Positions 1-8,572 of a stretch of DNA of 64,000 nt are shown here, one piece after another. Each line of letters opens with the position of its first letter. The first letter of the stretch is position 1. The position numbers and the translations under genes were made by a program. Below the pieces are notes generated by a model. It was not told the origin of the DNA and did not search any database. It was given only the letters and a program-made list of their open reading frames with translations. This stretch comes from JBLXBZ01 sp048265185 (GTDB lineage Bacteria > Pseudomonadota > Alphaproteobacteria > Rhizobiales > Stappiaceae): assembly GCA_048265185.1 (NCBI GenBank), contig JBLXBZ010000002.1, positions 496,001 through 560,000 of the forward strand, in the 5' to 3' direction.

Positions 1-841
1 TTTGTAAAATCGTGTTGGCGGCGAGAATGACGTCGCCTTGTCCTGCGCTGCGGGAGGTGAAAAACGCAAAAGCGAAGAGCAAGGTGAACGACCTAATCAT
101 GATGTCGCGATTGAGCGCCACCAGAGCTGCGAATTGGTGTTTGTTGAATATTTCCGCGCTGCTGGGCCATGGCGCTTGCGCATTGCGCCTGAAAACCAGC
201 CAAAACCCAAGCGCTAGTGTGGCGACTTCGCTCAAAATCGTCGCTGAAGCGACGCCTGCGATGCCCCAATCTAGCGTTAGAACGAATAATACGCTGAGCG
301 CAATGTTGACGCTGTTTAGAAACGTCTGAATCGCGAGGCCGGTTTTGGCCATGCCAAGACCTAGAAACCAGCCGAGAACGACATAATTCGCCAGCATTAT
401 CGGTGCGGAGTAAATGCGAATTCTGAGATAGGTGTCCGCAGCTTCCTGTACGTGAGAGCTGCCGCCGATCAGAGAAAGACCCATAACGCGTAAGGGCCAT
501 TGCAGCAGGATGATCGCGAGTCCACAAGCAAGGGCGAGAATGAGAGCGCGAAGGAGGATCGCCTGAATTTCTCTGGTCGCGTCACGGCCATAGGCTTGAG
601 CGGTCAGTCCGGTGGTGCCCGATCTGAGAAAATTCAAAGAGGAGAAGACCACGTCGATCAAAATGGAGCCGACGGCGAGCCCGCCCAGAAGCGCCGCGTC
701 TCCCAATTGTCCGATAACCGCCGTATCGACGAGGCCCAAAAGAGGGGTGGATAGATAAGCGAGCGTCATGGGGATGGCGATGGCCAGAACGCTACGGTTC
801 GTGACCGCGAAGGGACGAGAGGGGGAGGCGAGATCTGTCAT
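1..841 (-). CDS. MATE family efflux transporter (DinF/NorM-like), 3' end missing
   Basis: Translating the minus strand from the ATG at 841 gives an open frame with no stop to the window edge, so about 280 residues are present and the C-terminus lies outside. A Shine-Dalgarno-like GGAG lies 7 bases before the ATG. The protein opens with a short polar stretch and then hydrophobic helices carrying MATE features such as VDTAVIGQLGD early on and GLGMAKTGLAIQ later. MATE pumps are inner-membrane Na+ or H+ antiporters that export cationic drugs and metabolites; the DinF branch fits best. The substrate cannot be told. It is divergent from the deacetylase gene at 1019. Confidence 0.85.
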   Translation of the reverse strand, partial: MTDLASPSRPFAVTNRSVLAIAIPMTLAYLSTPLLGLVDTAVIGQLGDAALLGGLAVGSILIDVVFSSLNFLRSGTTGLTAQAYGRDATREIQAILLRALILALACGLAIILLQWPLRVMGLSLIGGSSHVQEAADTYLRIRIYSAPIMLANYVVLGWFLGLGMAKTGLAIQTFLNSVNIALSVLFVLTLDWGIAGVASATILSEVATLALGFWLVFRRNAQAPWPSSAEIFNKHQFAALVALNRDIMIRSFTLLFAFAFFTSRSAGQGDVILAANTILQ

Positions 842-1018
842 GGAAAACTCCGAGAGTAATCCATTGTTTATGAAGGGGAATGGCGTTCGTCAATCGGTAA
901 GCTTCAATATGCGCGGATGTTTTCTGGAGTTTTCGTGAGTTCATAGAGGAGCCGATTTCGCAGAAATCAGATATATTGAGGCTGATTGATCCACATATTC
1001 CGTCAATGAGGTTATGCT

Positions 1019-1963
1019 GTGCCCTTTCCAATCGTTCATCACAGAGCTTATTGCGCGCAGTTACCTGTAGGACACATGTTTCCTATGGATAAATTCGCGC
1101 AGGTGACGCAAGTTCTGCGGCGAGAGGGGCTGGTGGGAGAGGAAGGCTTCGCGCAGCCGAGGGCGGCTCCGGCGGAGTGGATGCGATTGGTGCATGAGGC
1201 GGCGTACGTGGAGCAGGTTTTCGCTGCGGACGTCCCGCCTGATATCGTTCGTTTGATTGGCTTACCTTTGAACGAGAGCGTCGTCATACGTTCGCGTTGC
1301 GCTGTTGGGGGAACGGTGTTGAGCGCATATCTGGCGTTGGAGCATGGATTGGCCTGTAACACAGCCGGAGGCAGTCACCATGCGCGCCGATCCCGTGGCG
1401 CTGGCTTTTGCGTTTTCAATGATGTGGCGGTTGCGATCCGTGTGTTGCAAGCTGATGGCGTGATTCATCGGGCGATGGTGATCGATCTTGATGCTCACCA
1501 AGGGGACGGAACAGCGGATATATTTTCTGAAGACAGCAGCGTTTTTACGTTTTCAATGCATTGCGAGAACGATTACCCAGAGGAGAAAATCCCTTCAGAT
1601 CTTGATATCGGCTTGGCGGATGGCGCGACGGATGGAACTTATCTGGAGGAGCTGCGTAGCGTTCTGCCTGATCTTTTGTCGCGGTTTCAGCCTGACATCG
1701 TATTTTACAACGCTGGCGTCGATCCTCATATGGAGGATCAATTAGGGGGGCTGTCTTTGAGCGACCAAGGGCTGGAGGCGCGTGATTTATTTGTGATTTC
1801 AACCGTACGCGCCGCCAAAATTCCGCTTGTGGGCGTTTTGGGAGGTGGATATATGCGCGATATCGACCGTCTCGCCTACCGTCATGCAGGGTTACACCGC
1901 GCCGCCTTTAAAGTGTGGAGCACAGGCGGCGGCGCGGAGGGGCGATCATTCTCCGCGCTTTGA
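1019..1963 (+). CDS. Histone deacetylase family protein (acetylpolyamine/AcuC-like amidohydrolase)
   Basis: A 314-residue zinc hydrolase of the arginase/deacetylase fold, starting at GTG with GAGG 7 bases upstream. The active-site set looks complete: the H120-H121 pair in GGSHHA, zinc ligands D158 and H160 in DLDAHQGDGT, the third ligand D235 in AGVDPH, and the transition-state tyrosine Y278 in GGGY. Bacterial members remove acetyl groups from small amines or from protein lysines; which applies here is not visible. The N-terminal pattern LPVGHMFPM is typical of the family. Its 3' end overlaps the convergent DUF6460 gene by 18 bases. Confidence 0.88.
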   Translation: MPFPIVHHRAYCAQLPVGHMFPMDKFAQVTQVLRREGLVGEEGFAQPRAAPAEWMRLVHEAAYVEQVFAADVPPDIVRLIGLPLNESVVIRSRCAVGGTVLSAYLALEHGLACNTAGGSHHARRSRGAGFCVFNDVAVAIRVLQADGVIHRAMVIDLDAHQGDGTADIFSEDSSVFTFSMHCENDYPEEKIPSDLDIGLADGATDGTYLEELRSVLPDLLSRFQPDIVFYNAGVDPHMEDQLGGLSLSDQGLEARDLFVISTVRAAKIPLVGVLGGGYMRDIDRLAYRHAGLHRAAFKVWSTGGGAEGRSFSAL

Positions 1964-2221
1964 ACCGGCGAGCCGAGACAAGAACCACAGGGGCACGACG
2001 ATAACCGCGCCCATAATGAAGTAACCGATGATTTTTTCTATGGCGTCAAAACCCATGTTCCAGATGCGTGAGAAGAAATTCGTGATCATGGTGAAGATAT
2101 CATAAGGGCTCAAATCCATCGAAGACATGACGATGCCCGCAATGAATGAAAGGACGACCAAGCGCAGAATGACTCGCCCTGGAGACCCACCTATGAAGCG
2201 CGACAGATCGTCTTGCGACAT
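1946..2221 (-). CDS. DUF6460 small membrane protein
   Basis: A 91-residue protein with two predicted membrane helices (about residues 15-35 and 63-83). The N-terminal block FIGGSPGRVILRL and the central FFSRIWNMGFDAIEK match my recollection of the DUF6460 family of Hyphomicrobiales. The start is supported by AAGGA 7 bases before the ATG. Function unknown. The end runs 18 bases into the convergent deacetylase gene. Confidence 0.75.
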   Translation of the reverse strand: MSQDDLSRFIGGSPGRVILRLVVLSFIAGIVMSSMDLSPYDIFTMITNFFSRIWNMGFDAIEKIIGYFIMGAVIVVPLWFLSRLAGSKRGE

Positions 2222-2292
2222 TTTATAATCCTTTTTTATAAAGCTTTTCTGTGTTTATTCGTGTTGTTTGAAGATCTTGCGACATATGGGGA

Positions 2293-2319
2293 GGCGGCGT
2301 TTGAGTTTCATTCGCCGCC
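2293..2319 (-). terminator. Hairpin downstream of the beta-oxidation operon
   Basis: GGCGGCG at 2293-2299 pairs perfectly with CGCCGCC at 2313-2319 around a 13-base loop, 15 bases beyond the fadJ stop. No long T run follows on the minus strand, so it may be a weak or Rho-assisted terminator, or it may protect mRNA ends. Confidence 0.45.
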
Positions 2320-2334
2320 CATGCTTATACCCTG

Positions 2335-4542
2335 TCATGCAGCGCCGTTTTTTGAAGGCGCGAACCGATTGTAGAATGTTTCGGTATTATTGGCCATTTC
2401 TCGCAACAAATTATTTGGTGTGAAACGTGGTCCCCATTTTTGAGAGAGATTTTCACATAACTGCGTGAAGACTTTTGCGCCCATTCCATCAATATAAGAC
2501 AAGGTTCCGCCCGAGTAAGGGGCAAAGCCAAAGCCGAGAATTGAGCCGACATCGGCTTCGCGCACGTCCGTCAGGCAGTTTTCTTCAAATATACGTGCGC
2601 TCTCCAGCGCCTGCATGACCAGCAATCGTTGCTTCAGCTCCTCCACATCAAAGTGGTCGGCGGGCTTGGGCGCGCCGCTCACTTGTGAGAGCTGCTGCCA
2701 GAGCTTCTTGTCGCGTCCTTCATAGTCATAAAACCCTTTGCCATTCTTACGGCCAAGGCGCCCTTGGTTGACGACCATTTCCTCCAAAATATCATCAAGA
2801 GCGGATTTAACGTATTTATCGCCCATATCCTTGCGCGTGGCTTCAGCGATTTTCCACGCAAGATCAAGGGCGACCTCATCGGCCAGCGACAAAGGACCAA
2901 CGGGCATTCCCGCCTGCTTGGCGATATTCTCGATCATAGCGGCGGGAACGCCGTCCCCCAGCATCATCAAACCTTCGCGCACATAGGTCATCACCACGCG
3001 GGAGGTGTAGAACCCCCGGCTGTCGTTGACCACGATCGGCGTCTTCTTGATGGCTTTGACGTAGTCCAGCGCCATGGCCAGCGCGGCGTCGCCGGTTTGC
3101 TCGCCCATGATGATTTCCACCAGCATCATCCTGTCCACGGGGGAGAAGAAATGAATGCCGATAAAATTTTGCGGGCGGCTTGAGGCTTTGGCGAGGGAAG
3201 TGATCGGCAAGGTCGACGTGTTCGAGGCGAAGATTCCGCCAGATTTCAGCGCCGCTTCAGCCTTTTCGGTCACCGCGCGTTTGACGTCGCGATCTTCGAA
3301 GACGGCCTCGATCACCAAATCGCAATTCTCCAGCAGCGCGTAATCCGCCGTTGGCGTGATCAGGGATAGGAGCCGATCTTTTTGTTCTTGCGTGGCTCGT
3401 TTGCGCGAGATGGCTTTTGACATGAGCTCGTCAGAATGGGCCTTTCCCTTGTCCGCGGCCGCTTGATCCTGATCGATCAGAACGACCTCAATCCCCGCCT
3501 TGGCGGTGACATAGGCGACGCCCGCGCCCATGAAGCCCGCGCCAAGAACGCCAACTCGCTTGATTTTATTGGTGGGCTCGGCTTTTGGCCGGCGCGCGCC
3601 CTTGTTCAGCTCTTGCAGGGAGACGAATAGGGTGCGGATCATATTCGCCGCCTCGGGCGATTGCAGCACATGGGCGAAATAGCGACTCTCCACCTTCAAC
3701 GCCAGATCCATGGGCAATTGCAGTCCCTCGACGACAGCGTGCATGACGCCGCGTGGTCCGGGGTAATTGTCATAGGTTTCGCGGCGATAAATGGCGTTGG
3801 CCGCAGGCCAGAACTGGAAGCCGGCGGGGGAATACACCGGACCATTTGGCAGTTTGAAGCCTTTCTTGTCCCATGGCTTCACCGGGTCCACGGCGCCATC
3901 CGCCAGAAGTTTTTTCGCTGTTTCAATAAGCGCGCCCGGCTCCGCCAGCTCATCAATAAGTTTCATGGATTTCGCTTGCGCGGCGCGTAGGGTTTTCCCT
4001 TGCAGCAAAAATTGCATTCCTTGCTGGCCGTCACACATGCGCATTACCCGCTGAGTGCCGCCAGCGCCGGGAAACAGGCCGACCTTGACTTCCGGCAAGG
4101 CCATTTTGAAATCATCCGCGTTCGCCGCGACACGCGCGTGGCACGCCAGCGCCAATTCAGTGGCCCCACCCATGCAAACGCCATTGATGGCGGCGACAAA
4201 TGGCTTGCCGCATGTTTCAAGCTTGCGGAAAATAAGGCTCAAGCGACGGGAGCCTTCAAACAACTTCAGCGAGGCGGCTTCGGCGTCGCCTTGCTTTTTC
4301 TGGTGATAGTCGCGAAGCAGCCCTTCGAGCATGGTGAGATCGGCGCCGCCGGAAAAGGTGGTCTTTCCGGATGCGATCACCGCGCCTTTGACGGCGTCGT
4401 CTCCGGCTATGGCGTTAATGATGTTCTCCAATTCGTCCATGACGGCGAGGTCAATGACGTTCATGGATTTTTCAGCCATATCCCAAGTGATGAGAGCGAG
4501 GCCGTTGGCGTCAGTTTCGACGGTGAAATTTTTATAAGTCAT
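2335..4542 (-). CDS. fadJ: Multifunctional fatty-acid oxidation protein: enoyl-CoA hydratase / 3-hydroxyacyl-CoA dehydrogenase
   Basis: About 735 residues. The N-terminal third is a crotonase-type hydratase with the oxyanion-hole blocks CMGGATELALAC and GLFPGAGGTQR. The middle is an NAD-binding 3-hydroxyacyl-CoA dehydrogenase with the Rossmann loop GVLGAGFMGAG, followed by the C-terminal dehydrogenase domains. It catalyses the hydration and the NAD-dependent oxidation steps of beta-oxidation. The frame is open further upstream to 4611, but the ATG at 4542 has GGAGA upstream and begins the conserved domain, and the longer form would overlap the thiolase gene. It lies 25 bases after the thiolase gene, in the order regulator, acyl-CoA dehydrogenase, thiolase, fadJ. 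Confidence 0.93.
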   Translation of the reverse strand: MTYKNFTVETDANGLALITWDMAEKSMNVIDLAVMDELENIINAIAGDDAVKGAVIASGKTTFSGGADLTMLEGLLRDYHQKKQGDAEAASLKLFEGSRRLSLIFRKLETCGKPFVAAINGVCMGGATELALACHARVAANADDFKMALPEVKVGLFPGAGGTQRVMRMCDGQQGMQFLLQGKTLRAAQAKSMKLIDELAEPGALIETAKKLLADGAVDPVKPWDKKGFKLPNGPVYSPAGFQFWPAANAIYRRETYDNYPGPRGVMHAVVEGLQLPMDLALKVESRYFAHVLQSPEAANMIRTLFVSLQELNKGARRPKAEPTNKIKRVGVLGAGFMGAGVAYVTAKAGIEVVLIDQDQAAADKGKAHSDELMSKAISRKRATQEQKDRLLSLITPTADYALLENCDLVIEAVFEDRDVKRAVTEKAEAALKSGGIFASNTSTLPITSLAKASSRPQNFIGIHFFSPVDRMMLVEIIMGEQTGDAALAMALDYVKAIKKTPIVVNDSRGFYTSRVVMTYVREGLMMLGDGVPAAMIENIAKQAGMPVGPLSLADEVALDLAWKIAEATRKDMGDKYVKSALDDILEEMVVNQGRLGRKNGKGFYDYEGRDKKLWQQLSQVSGAPKPADHFDVEELKQRLLVMQALESARIFEENCLTDVREADVGSILGFGFAPYSGGTLSYIDGMGAKVFTQLCENLSQKWGPRFTPNNLLREMANNTETFYNRFAPSKNGAA

Positions 4543-4567
4543 CGGTTTCGTCTCCGTTTGACCGGTC

Positions 4568-5776
4568 TCACACGCGTTCAATGATTGTTGCGGTGCCCAT
4601 GCCGGCGCCAATGCAAAGCGTGACCAATGCGGTGTTCAGATCGCGCCGCTCCAGTTCGTCCAGAACGGTTCCCAGAAGCATCGCGCCCGTTGCGCCAAGC
4701 GGATGGCCCATGGCGATTGCGCCGCCGTTGACGTTGACGCGATCACCATCCAGCCCAAATGCTTGCTGGTAACGCAGAACAACGGCCGCGAACGCTTCAT
4801 TGATCTCGTACAGATCAATGTCGCCCAAGGACATATTGGCTGATCTCAAGAGTTTTTGGGTTACGTCCACCGGTCCTGTCAGCATCAAGGCGGGATCGGA
4901 GCCGATGTTGGCGAAGGCTTTTATGCGGGCGCGGGGACGCAGGCCTGCGCTGCGACCAACCTCGCGGGAGCCGATAAGAACGGCGGCGGCGCCGTCGACG
5001 ATTCCGGACGAATTGCCCGCATGGTGAACATGGTTCAATCGTTCGACTTCAGGGTGCGCCTGAATGGCCACCGCGTCAAAGCCGCCCATACTGCCCATGA
5101 GTTCAAAGGAGGCGTTCAGCCCGGCGAGGGACTGCATGTCGGTGTCTGGACGCATATGCTCGTCGCGGTCCAGAATGGTGACGCCGTTCACGTCTTTCAC
5201 TGGGATGACCGATTTGCTGAAATATCCCTTGTCCCAAGAGTTTGCAGCGCGTTTCTGGCTTTCCACCGCGTAAGCGTCCACGTCATCGCGAGTGAAGCCG
5301 TATTTTGTGGCGATTAGATCGGCGGACACGCCTTGGGGCATGAAATAGGAGGGTATGGCCACTTGCGGGTCGATGGGCCACGCCCCGCCGGAAGCGCCGA
5401 TGCCGATGCGACTCATGCTTTCAACGCCGCCAGCGACGGCGAGTTGCTGTTGACCGGCCATGACTTGCGCTGCGGCGAAATTCACCGCGTCCAGACCGGA
5501 GGCGCAAAAACGATTGAGCTGAACGCCGGGAACGGAATTATCATAGCCTGCGGCGAACACAGCCGCGCGGCCAATGTCGCCGCCCGCCTCGCCAATGGGG
5601 TCGACGCAGCCGAGCACCACGTCGTCGAGAAGTGCGGTGTCCAATGCGTTGCGCTCGCGCAGGGCTTCAAGCGTCGTGGCGGCCAAGCGCGGCGTTGGCA
5701 CTTCGTGCAGCGCGCCGTCCTTCTTGCCGCGACCGCGAGGGGTGCGAACGTGATCATATATGAATGCGTCAGCCAT
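4568..5776 (-). CDS. Acetyl-CoA C-acyltransferase (3-ketoacyl-CoA thiolase)
   Basis: A 402-residue thiolase with the full catalytic set: nucleophilic C91 in NRFCASG, H358 in AMGHPLGATGA and C388 in CIGAGMG near the C-terminus. It cleaves 3-ketoacyl-CoA to acetyl-CoA and a shortened acyl-CoA in the last step of beta-oxidation. GGAGGATTTT directly precedes the ATG. It is the third gene of the leftward operon and is followed by fadJ. Long- versus short-chain preference cannot be read from the sequence. Confidence 0.93.
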   Translation of the reverse strand: MADAFIYDHVRTPRGRGKKDGALHEVPTPRLAATTLEALRERNALDTALLDDVVLGCVDPIGEAGGDIGRAAVFAAGYDNSVPGVQLNRFCASGLDAVNFAAAQVMAGQQQLAVAGGVESMSRIGIGASGGAWPIDPQVAIPSYFMPQGVSADLIATKYGFTRDDVDAYAVESQKRAANSWDKGYFSKSVIPVKDVNGVTILDRDEHMRPDTDMQSLAGLNASFELMGSMGGFDAVAIQAHPEVERLNHVHHAGNSSGIVDGAAAVLIGSREVGRSAGLRPRARIKAFANIGSDPALMLTGPVDVTQKLLRSANMSLGDIDLYEINEAFAAVVLRYQQAFGLDGDRVNVNGGAIAMGHPLGATGAMLLGTVLDELERRDLNTALVTLCIGAGMGTATIIERV

Positions 5777-5835
5777 AAAATCCTCCGGAAACTTGAGTTG
5801 GACGCTCTTTTCAAGAAAGTTGCGTCCACGCGTTA

Positions 5836-5874
5836 AATCAAAAGGCGCTTTTCAGGCTGAGAGACTGAAGGCGC
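5836..5874 (-). terminator. Hairpin with T-rich tail between acyl-CoA dehydrogenase and thiolase genes
   Basis: Read on the minus strand, GCGC plus CTTCAG-type arms (5845-5855 and 5865-5874) form an imperfect hairpin followed by CTTTTGATTT. It sits after the acyl-CoA dehydrogenase stop and before the thiolase start, and may attenuate transcription inside the operon. Confidence 0.45.
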
Positions 5875-5887
5875 GGGGCAAGCACGG

Positions 5888-7696
5888 TCAAAATGCGTCC
5901 GCAGGAAGAGACATCATTGTGTCGCAGCCGCTGGAGATGCGCGCAAGATGGGCCGCCGTTTCCGGCATGATCCGCTCCATGAAATAGGCGGCGAATTTGA
6001 GTTTGGCTTGCAATTGATCCTTGGACAGCGCTGCGTCGCCGCTTGCGTCTGATCCAGTTTTCTCTAGGGCGACCTTCGCCATTCGCGCCCACATGTAGCC
6101 CATGGCCACAAGGCCGAAGAGATGCATGTAGTCCGTAGATCCAGCGCCGGCGTTATCGGGCTTGGTCATGGCGTTTTCCATGAACCACATGGTGGCTTTC
6201 TGCAGATCGTCTAGGCCGGACTTCAAGGGGGCGAGGTGCGGTTGTAAGTCTTCAGCGCCTTGATTTTCCGTGAGGAAGGCTGTGATCTCCGCGAAGAAAG
6301 CCATGACGGCGCGGCCGCCGTTGGCGGGGAGTTTGCGCCCCACAAGATCGAGAGCCTGAACGCCGTTGGCGCCCTCATAAATCATGGCGATGCGGGCGTC
6401 GCGAACAAATTGCTCCATGCCCCATTCGGTGATGTAGCCATGGCCGCCCAAAACCTGCTGCGCCTGAACGGTGTTATGAAAGCCCGTGTCTGTAAGAACG
6501 CCCTTGAGGACCGGGGTCATCAGGCCCATGAAATCTTCGCCGGTTTGGCGTGTTTTCTCATCGGAGCTGCGGTGGGAGAGATCGCCATGAAGCGCTGTCC
6601 ATAGAACCAGCGCGCGCGCCGCTTCGTTGAAGGCGCGAATTTCCATCAGCATCCGCCGCACGTCCGGGTGGACGAGGAGGGGATCGGCGGCCTGATCGGG
6701 ATTTTTCGCTCCGGACAACGCCCGCCCTTGCAAACGTTCCTTGGCGTAGGCGGCGGCGTTCTGATAGGCGACTTCAGATTGCGCCAGCCCTTGCACGGCG
6801 ACCCCCAGACGCGCTTCGTTCATCATGGTGAACATGGCGCGCAGTCCCTTGTTCTCTTCGCCGAGCAGCCAGCCTGTGGCGCCATCGTAATTCATGACGC
6901 AGGTGGAATTGCCGTGAATTCCCATCTTGTGCTCAAGAGCGCCGCAAACCACGGCGTTGCGCTCGCCTAGAGAGCCGTCTTCATTTGGCAGATACTTGGG
7001 CGCAATGAAAAGGGAAATGCCCTTGGTGCCCGCTGGCGCGCCTTCAATACGCGCCAGAACAAGGTGGACGATATTCTCCGAAAGATCATGTTCTCCGGCG
7101 GAAATAAAAATTTTCGAACCGCTGATCTTATACGACCCGTCATCGGCGGGGACGGCCTTGGCGCGAATAAGTCCAAGGTCCGTTCCGCAGTGAGGTTCGG
7201 TCAAATTCATGGTTCCGGTCCATGCGCCGGAAATGAGTTTTGGCAGATAAAGCGCCTTTTGGCCGGCGTCGCCATGATGACTTAGCGCCGCCACCGCGCC
7301 GGCGGTCAGGCCGGGATACATGGCGAAAGCCATGTTGGCGGAGGAGAGAAACTCGGCCAGAACCGTCGCCAGAGTATGCGGCAGACCTTGGCCGCCATGG
7401 TCCGCGTCAGCGGAAACCGTCCCCCAGCCGGCGGCGCAATAGGCGTCATAGGCGGCTTTGAAGCCTTTTGGCGTGGTGACGGAGCCGTCCTGGGCCCGCG
7501 CGCAGCCTTCTGCGTCGGCGGATTGGTTGAGCGGCGCGGCGATGTCTTGAGAAAATTTCGCCGCTTCCTTGAGGATCGCCTCCAGCATGTCGGGCGCCGT
7601 TTCGGCGAAGCCCGGCAGTTCGCTGTGATTGTGAAATCCCAAAACGTCATTCAGAAGAAATAGAACTTCATCCACGGGCGCGTTGTAATTTGGCAT
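5888..7696 (-). CDS. Acyl-CoA dehydrogenase (long ~600-residue type)
   Basis: A 602-residue FAD enzyme of the acyl-CoA dehydrogenase family with an extra C-terminal domain. It has the N-terminal signature MPNYNAPVDEVLF, the substrate/FAD blocks MNLTEPHCGTDLG and GLAQSEVAYQNA, and the C-terminal motif IYEGANGVQALDLVGRKL, where the conserved YEG carries the usual catalytic glutamate region. It performs the first, alpha-beta dehydrogenation step of beta-oxidation and passes electrons to electron-transfer flavoprotein. GGGAGAGC precedes the ATG. It is second in the operon, after the MerR regulator. Confidence 0.93.
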   Translation of the reverse strand: MPNYNAPVDEVLFLLNDVLGFHNHSELPGFAETAPDMLEAILKEAAKFSQDIAAPLNQSADAEGCARAQDGSVTTPKGFKAAYDAYCAAGWGTVSADADHGGQGLPHTLATVLAEFLSSANMAFAMYPGLTAGAVAALSHHGDAGQKALYLPKLISGAWTGTMNLTEPHCGTDLGLIRAKAVPADDGSYKISGSKIFISAGEHDLSENIVHLVLARIEGAPAGTKGISLFIAPKYLPNEDGSLGERNAVVCGALEHKMGIHGNSTCVMNYDGATGWLLGEENKGLRAMFTMMNEARLGVAVQGLAQSEVAYQNAAAYAKERLQGRALSGAKNPDQAADPLLVHPDVRRMLMEIRAFNEAARALVLWTALHGDLSHRSSDEKTRQTGEDFMGLMTPVLKGVLTDTGFHNTVQAQQVLGGHGYITEWGMEQFVRDARIAMIYEGANGVQALDLVGRKLPANGGRAVMAFFAEITAFLTENQGAEDLQPHLAPLKSGLDDLQKATMWFMENAMTKPDNAGAGSTDYMHLFGLVAMGYMWARMAKVALEKTGSDASGDAALSKDQLQAKLKFAAYFMERIMPETAAHLARISSGCDTMMSLPADAF

Positions 7697-7762
7697 CGTG
7701 CTCTCCCTGACTATAATTTCGGTCCTGTTGGACGCGGTTTCTCCTCCCGGGAGAATGACTGA

Positions 7763-8233
7763 TTAGTCGTTATGTTCCAGCTCTTCCGCTTCTTCCTTGG
7801 CCTTCAACATTCCTCCGACAATCTCGACAGTTCGGCCAAGCTCCTCTATGGCCTGATCAATGTCGCGCCGCTGCTGCTCCAGCAAGTCGATTTGCTCGTT
7901 GAACCGAGACAAAGCCACGCGTAGCTGAGTGACTTGCCCGTCGCGTAAGTCATATAGATCAAGCATGTCACGAATGGCGGTGAGGGAAAAACCAACCCGC
8001 TTTCCCATGAGAACGAGCTTCAGCCTCGCTCTGTCGCGGCGGGTGTAGACCCGGTTCACGCCATCGCGCTTGGGATTGATCAGGCCTTTATCTTCGTAAA
8101 ATCGAAGTGTGCGCAATGTGACGCCAAATTCTTTAGCCAGATCGCCTATGGTGAATTTATTTTTGTTCGAGGTGTCGTCTTTAGAGACCACGGCTTCGAC
8201 AATGTCGTCGTTCATCGAGAGCGCTTCACTCAC
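7763..8233 (-). CDS. MerR-family regulator of the beta-oxidation operon (LiuR-like)
   Basis: The winged-helix MerR domain begins FTIGDLAKEFGV and continues TLRTLRFYEDKGLI; the C-terminal half is a predicted dimerising coiled coil with few cysteines, which argues against metal sensing. I place the start at the GTG at 8233, because AAGGA lies about 7 bases upstream; an ATG at 8215 and a GTG at 8278 are in frame and have no good ribosome site. It is the promoter-proximal gene of the operon and has a 16-bp palindrome upstream at 8301, so it probably controls its own operon. LiuR and related MerR proteins in proteobacteria control branched-chain or fatty-acid degradation; the effector here is inferred to be an acyl-CoA. 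Confidence 0.85.
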   Translation of the reverse strand: MSEALSMNDDIVEAVVSKDDTSNKNKFTIGDLAKEFGVTLRTLRFYEDKGLINPKRDGVNRVYTRRDRARLKLVLMGKRVGFSLTAIRDMLDLYDLRDGQVTQLRVALSRFNEQIDLLEQQRRDIDQAIEELGRTVEIVGGMLKAKEEAEELEHND

Positions 8234-8300
8234 TGCAAAAATCCTTGTGACGCTGTTTCCGTCTTTTGCGCTTAGCACGCCGTCTATTACAGAACTCTAC

Positions 8301-8316
8301 CTTACGTAAACGTAAG
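8301..8316. promoter_or_regulatory. Operator palindrome CTTACGTAAACGTAAG
   Basis: The arms CTTACGT and ACGTAAG flank a two-base centre. The site lies 67 bases before the chosen start of the MerR gene and is the only such palindrome near the operon. It closely resembles the LiuR-type consensus I know (TTTACGT-N2-ACGTAAA), which supports autoregulation. Confidence 0.75.
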
Positions 8317-8572
8317 CGTCAATGCGGCCATTGACGCACTTGACAGGAAATGAAGCGTTTCATCGCACGATAAATTAGGTCTCGGCCGTGACTTTCGTCT
8401 CTTTAAGGTCTCCAAATATTTAAAAGTCGTTCGCACTTGGCGATCTATTAACCGCCTATTTACCCTAACAAGTGAAAGTTGGATCTGTAAGTTCAGATCC
8501 TGCATTCAAATTGGGATCACTGAAACAATTAAACAGCTGCATTCGACAGAAGATGAAAAGTGAGGCCGGATA

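Noticed and set aside
4000..4584. Rightward frame (194 codons) opposite fadJ
   Set aside because: It is antisense to the hydratase domain, with no ribosome site or recognisable motif.
8448..8462. TTAA-N7-TTTA before the PodJ-like gene as a CtrA site
   Set aside because: One half-site differs from TTAA-N7-TTAA and the region is AT-rich, so a chance match is likely.
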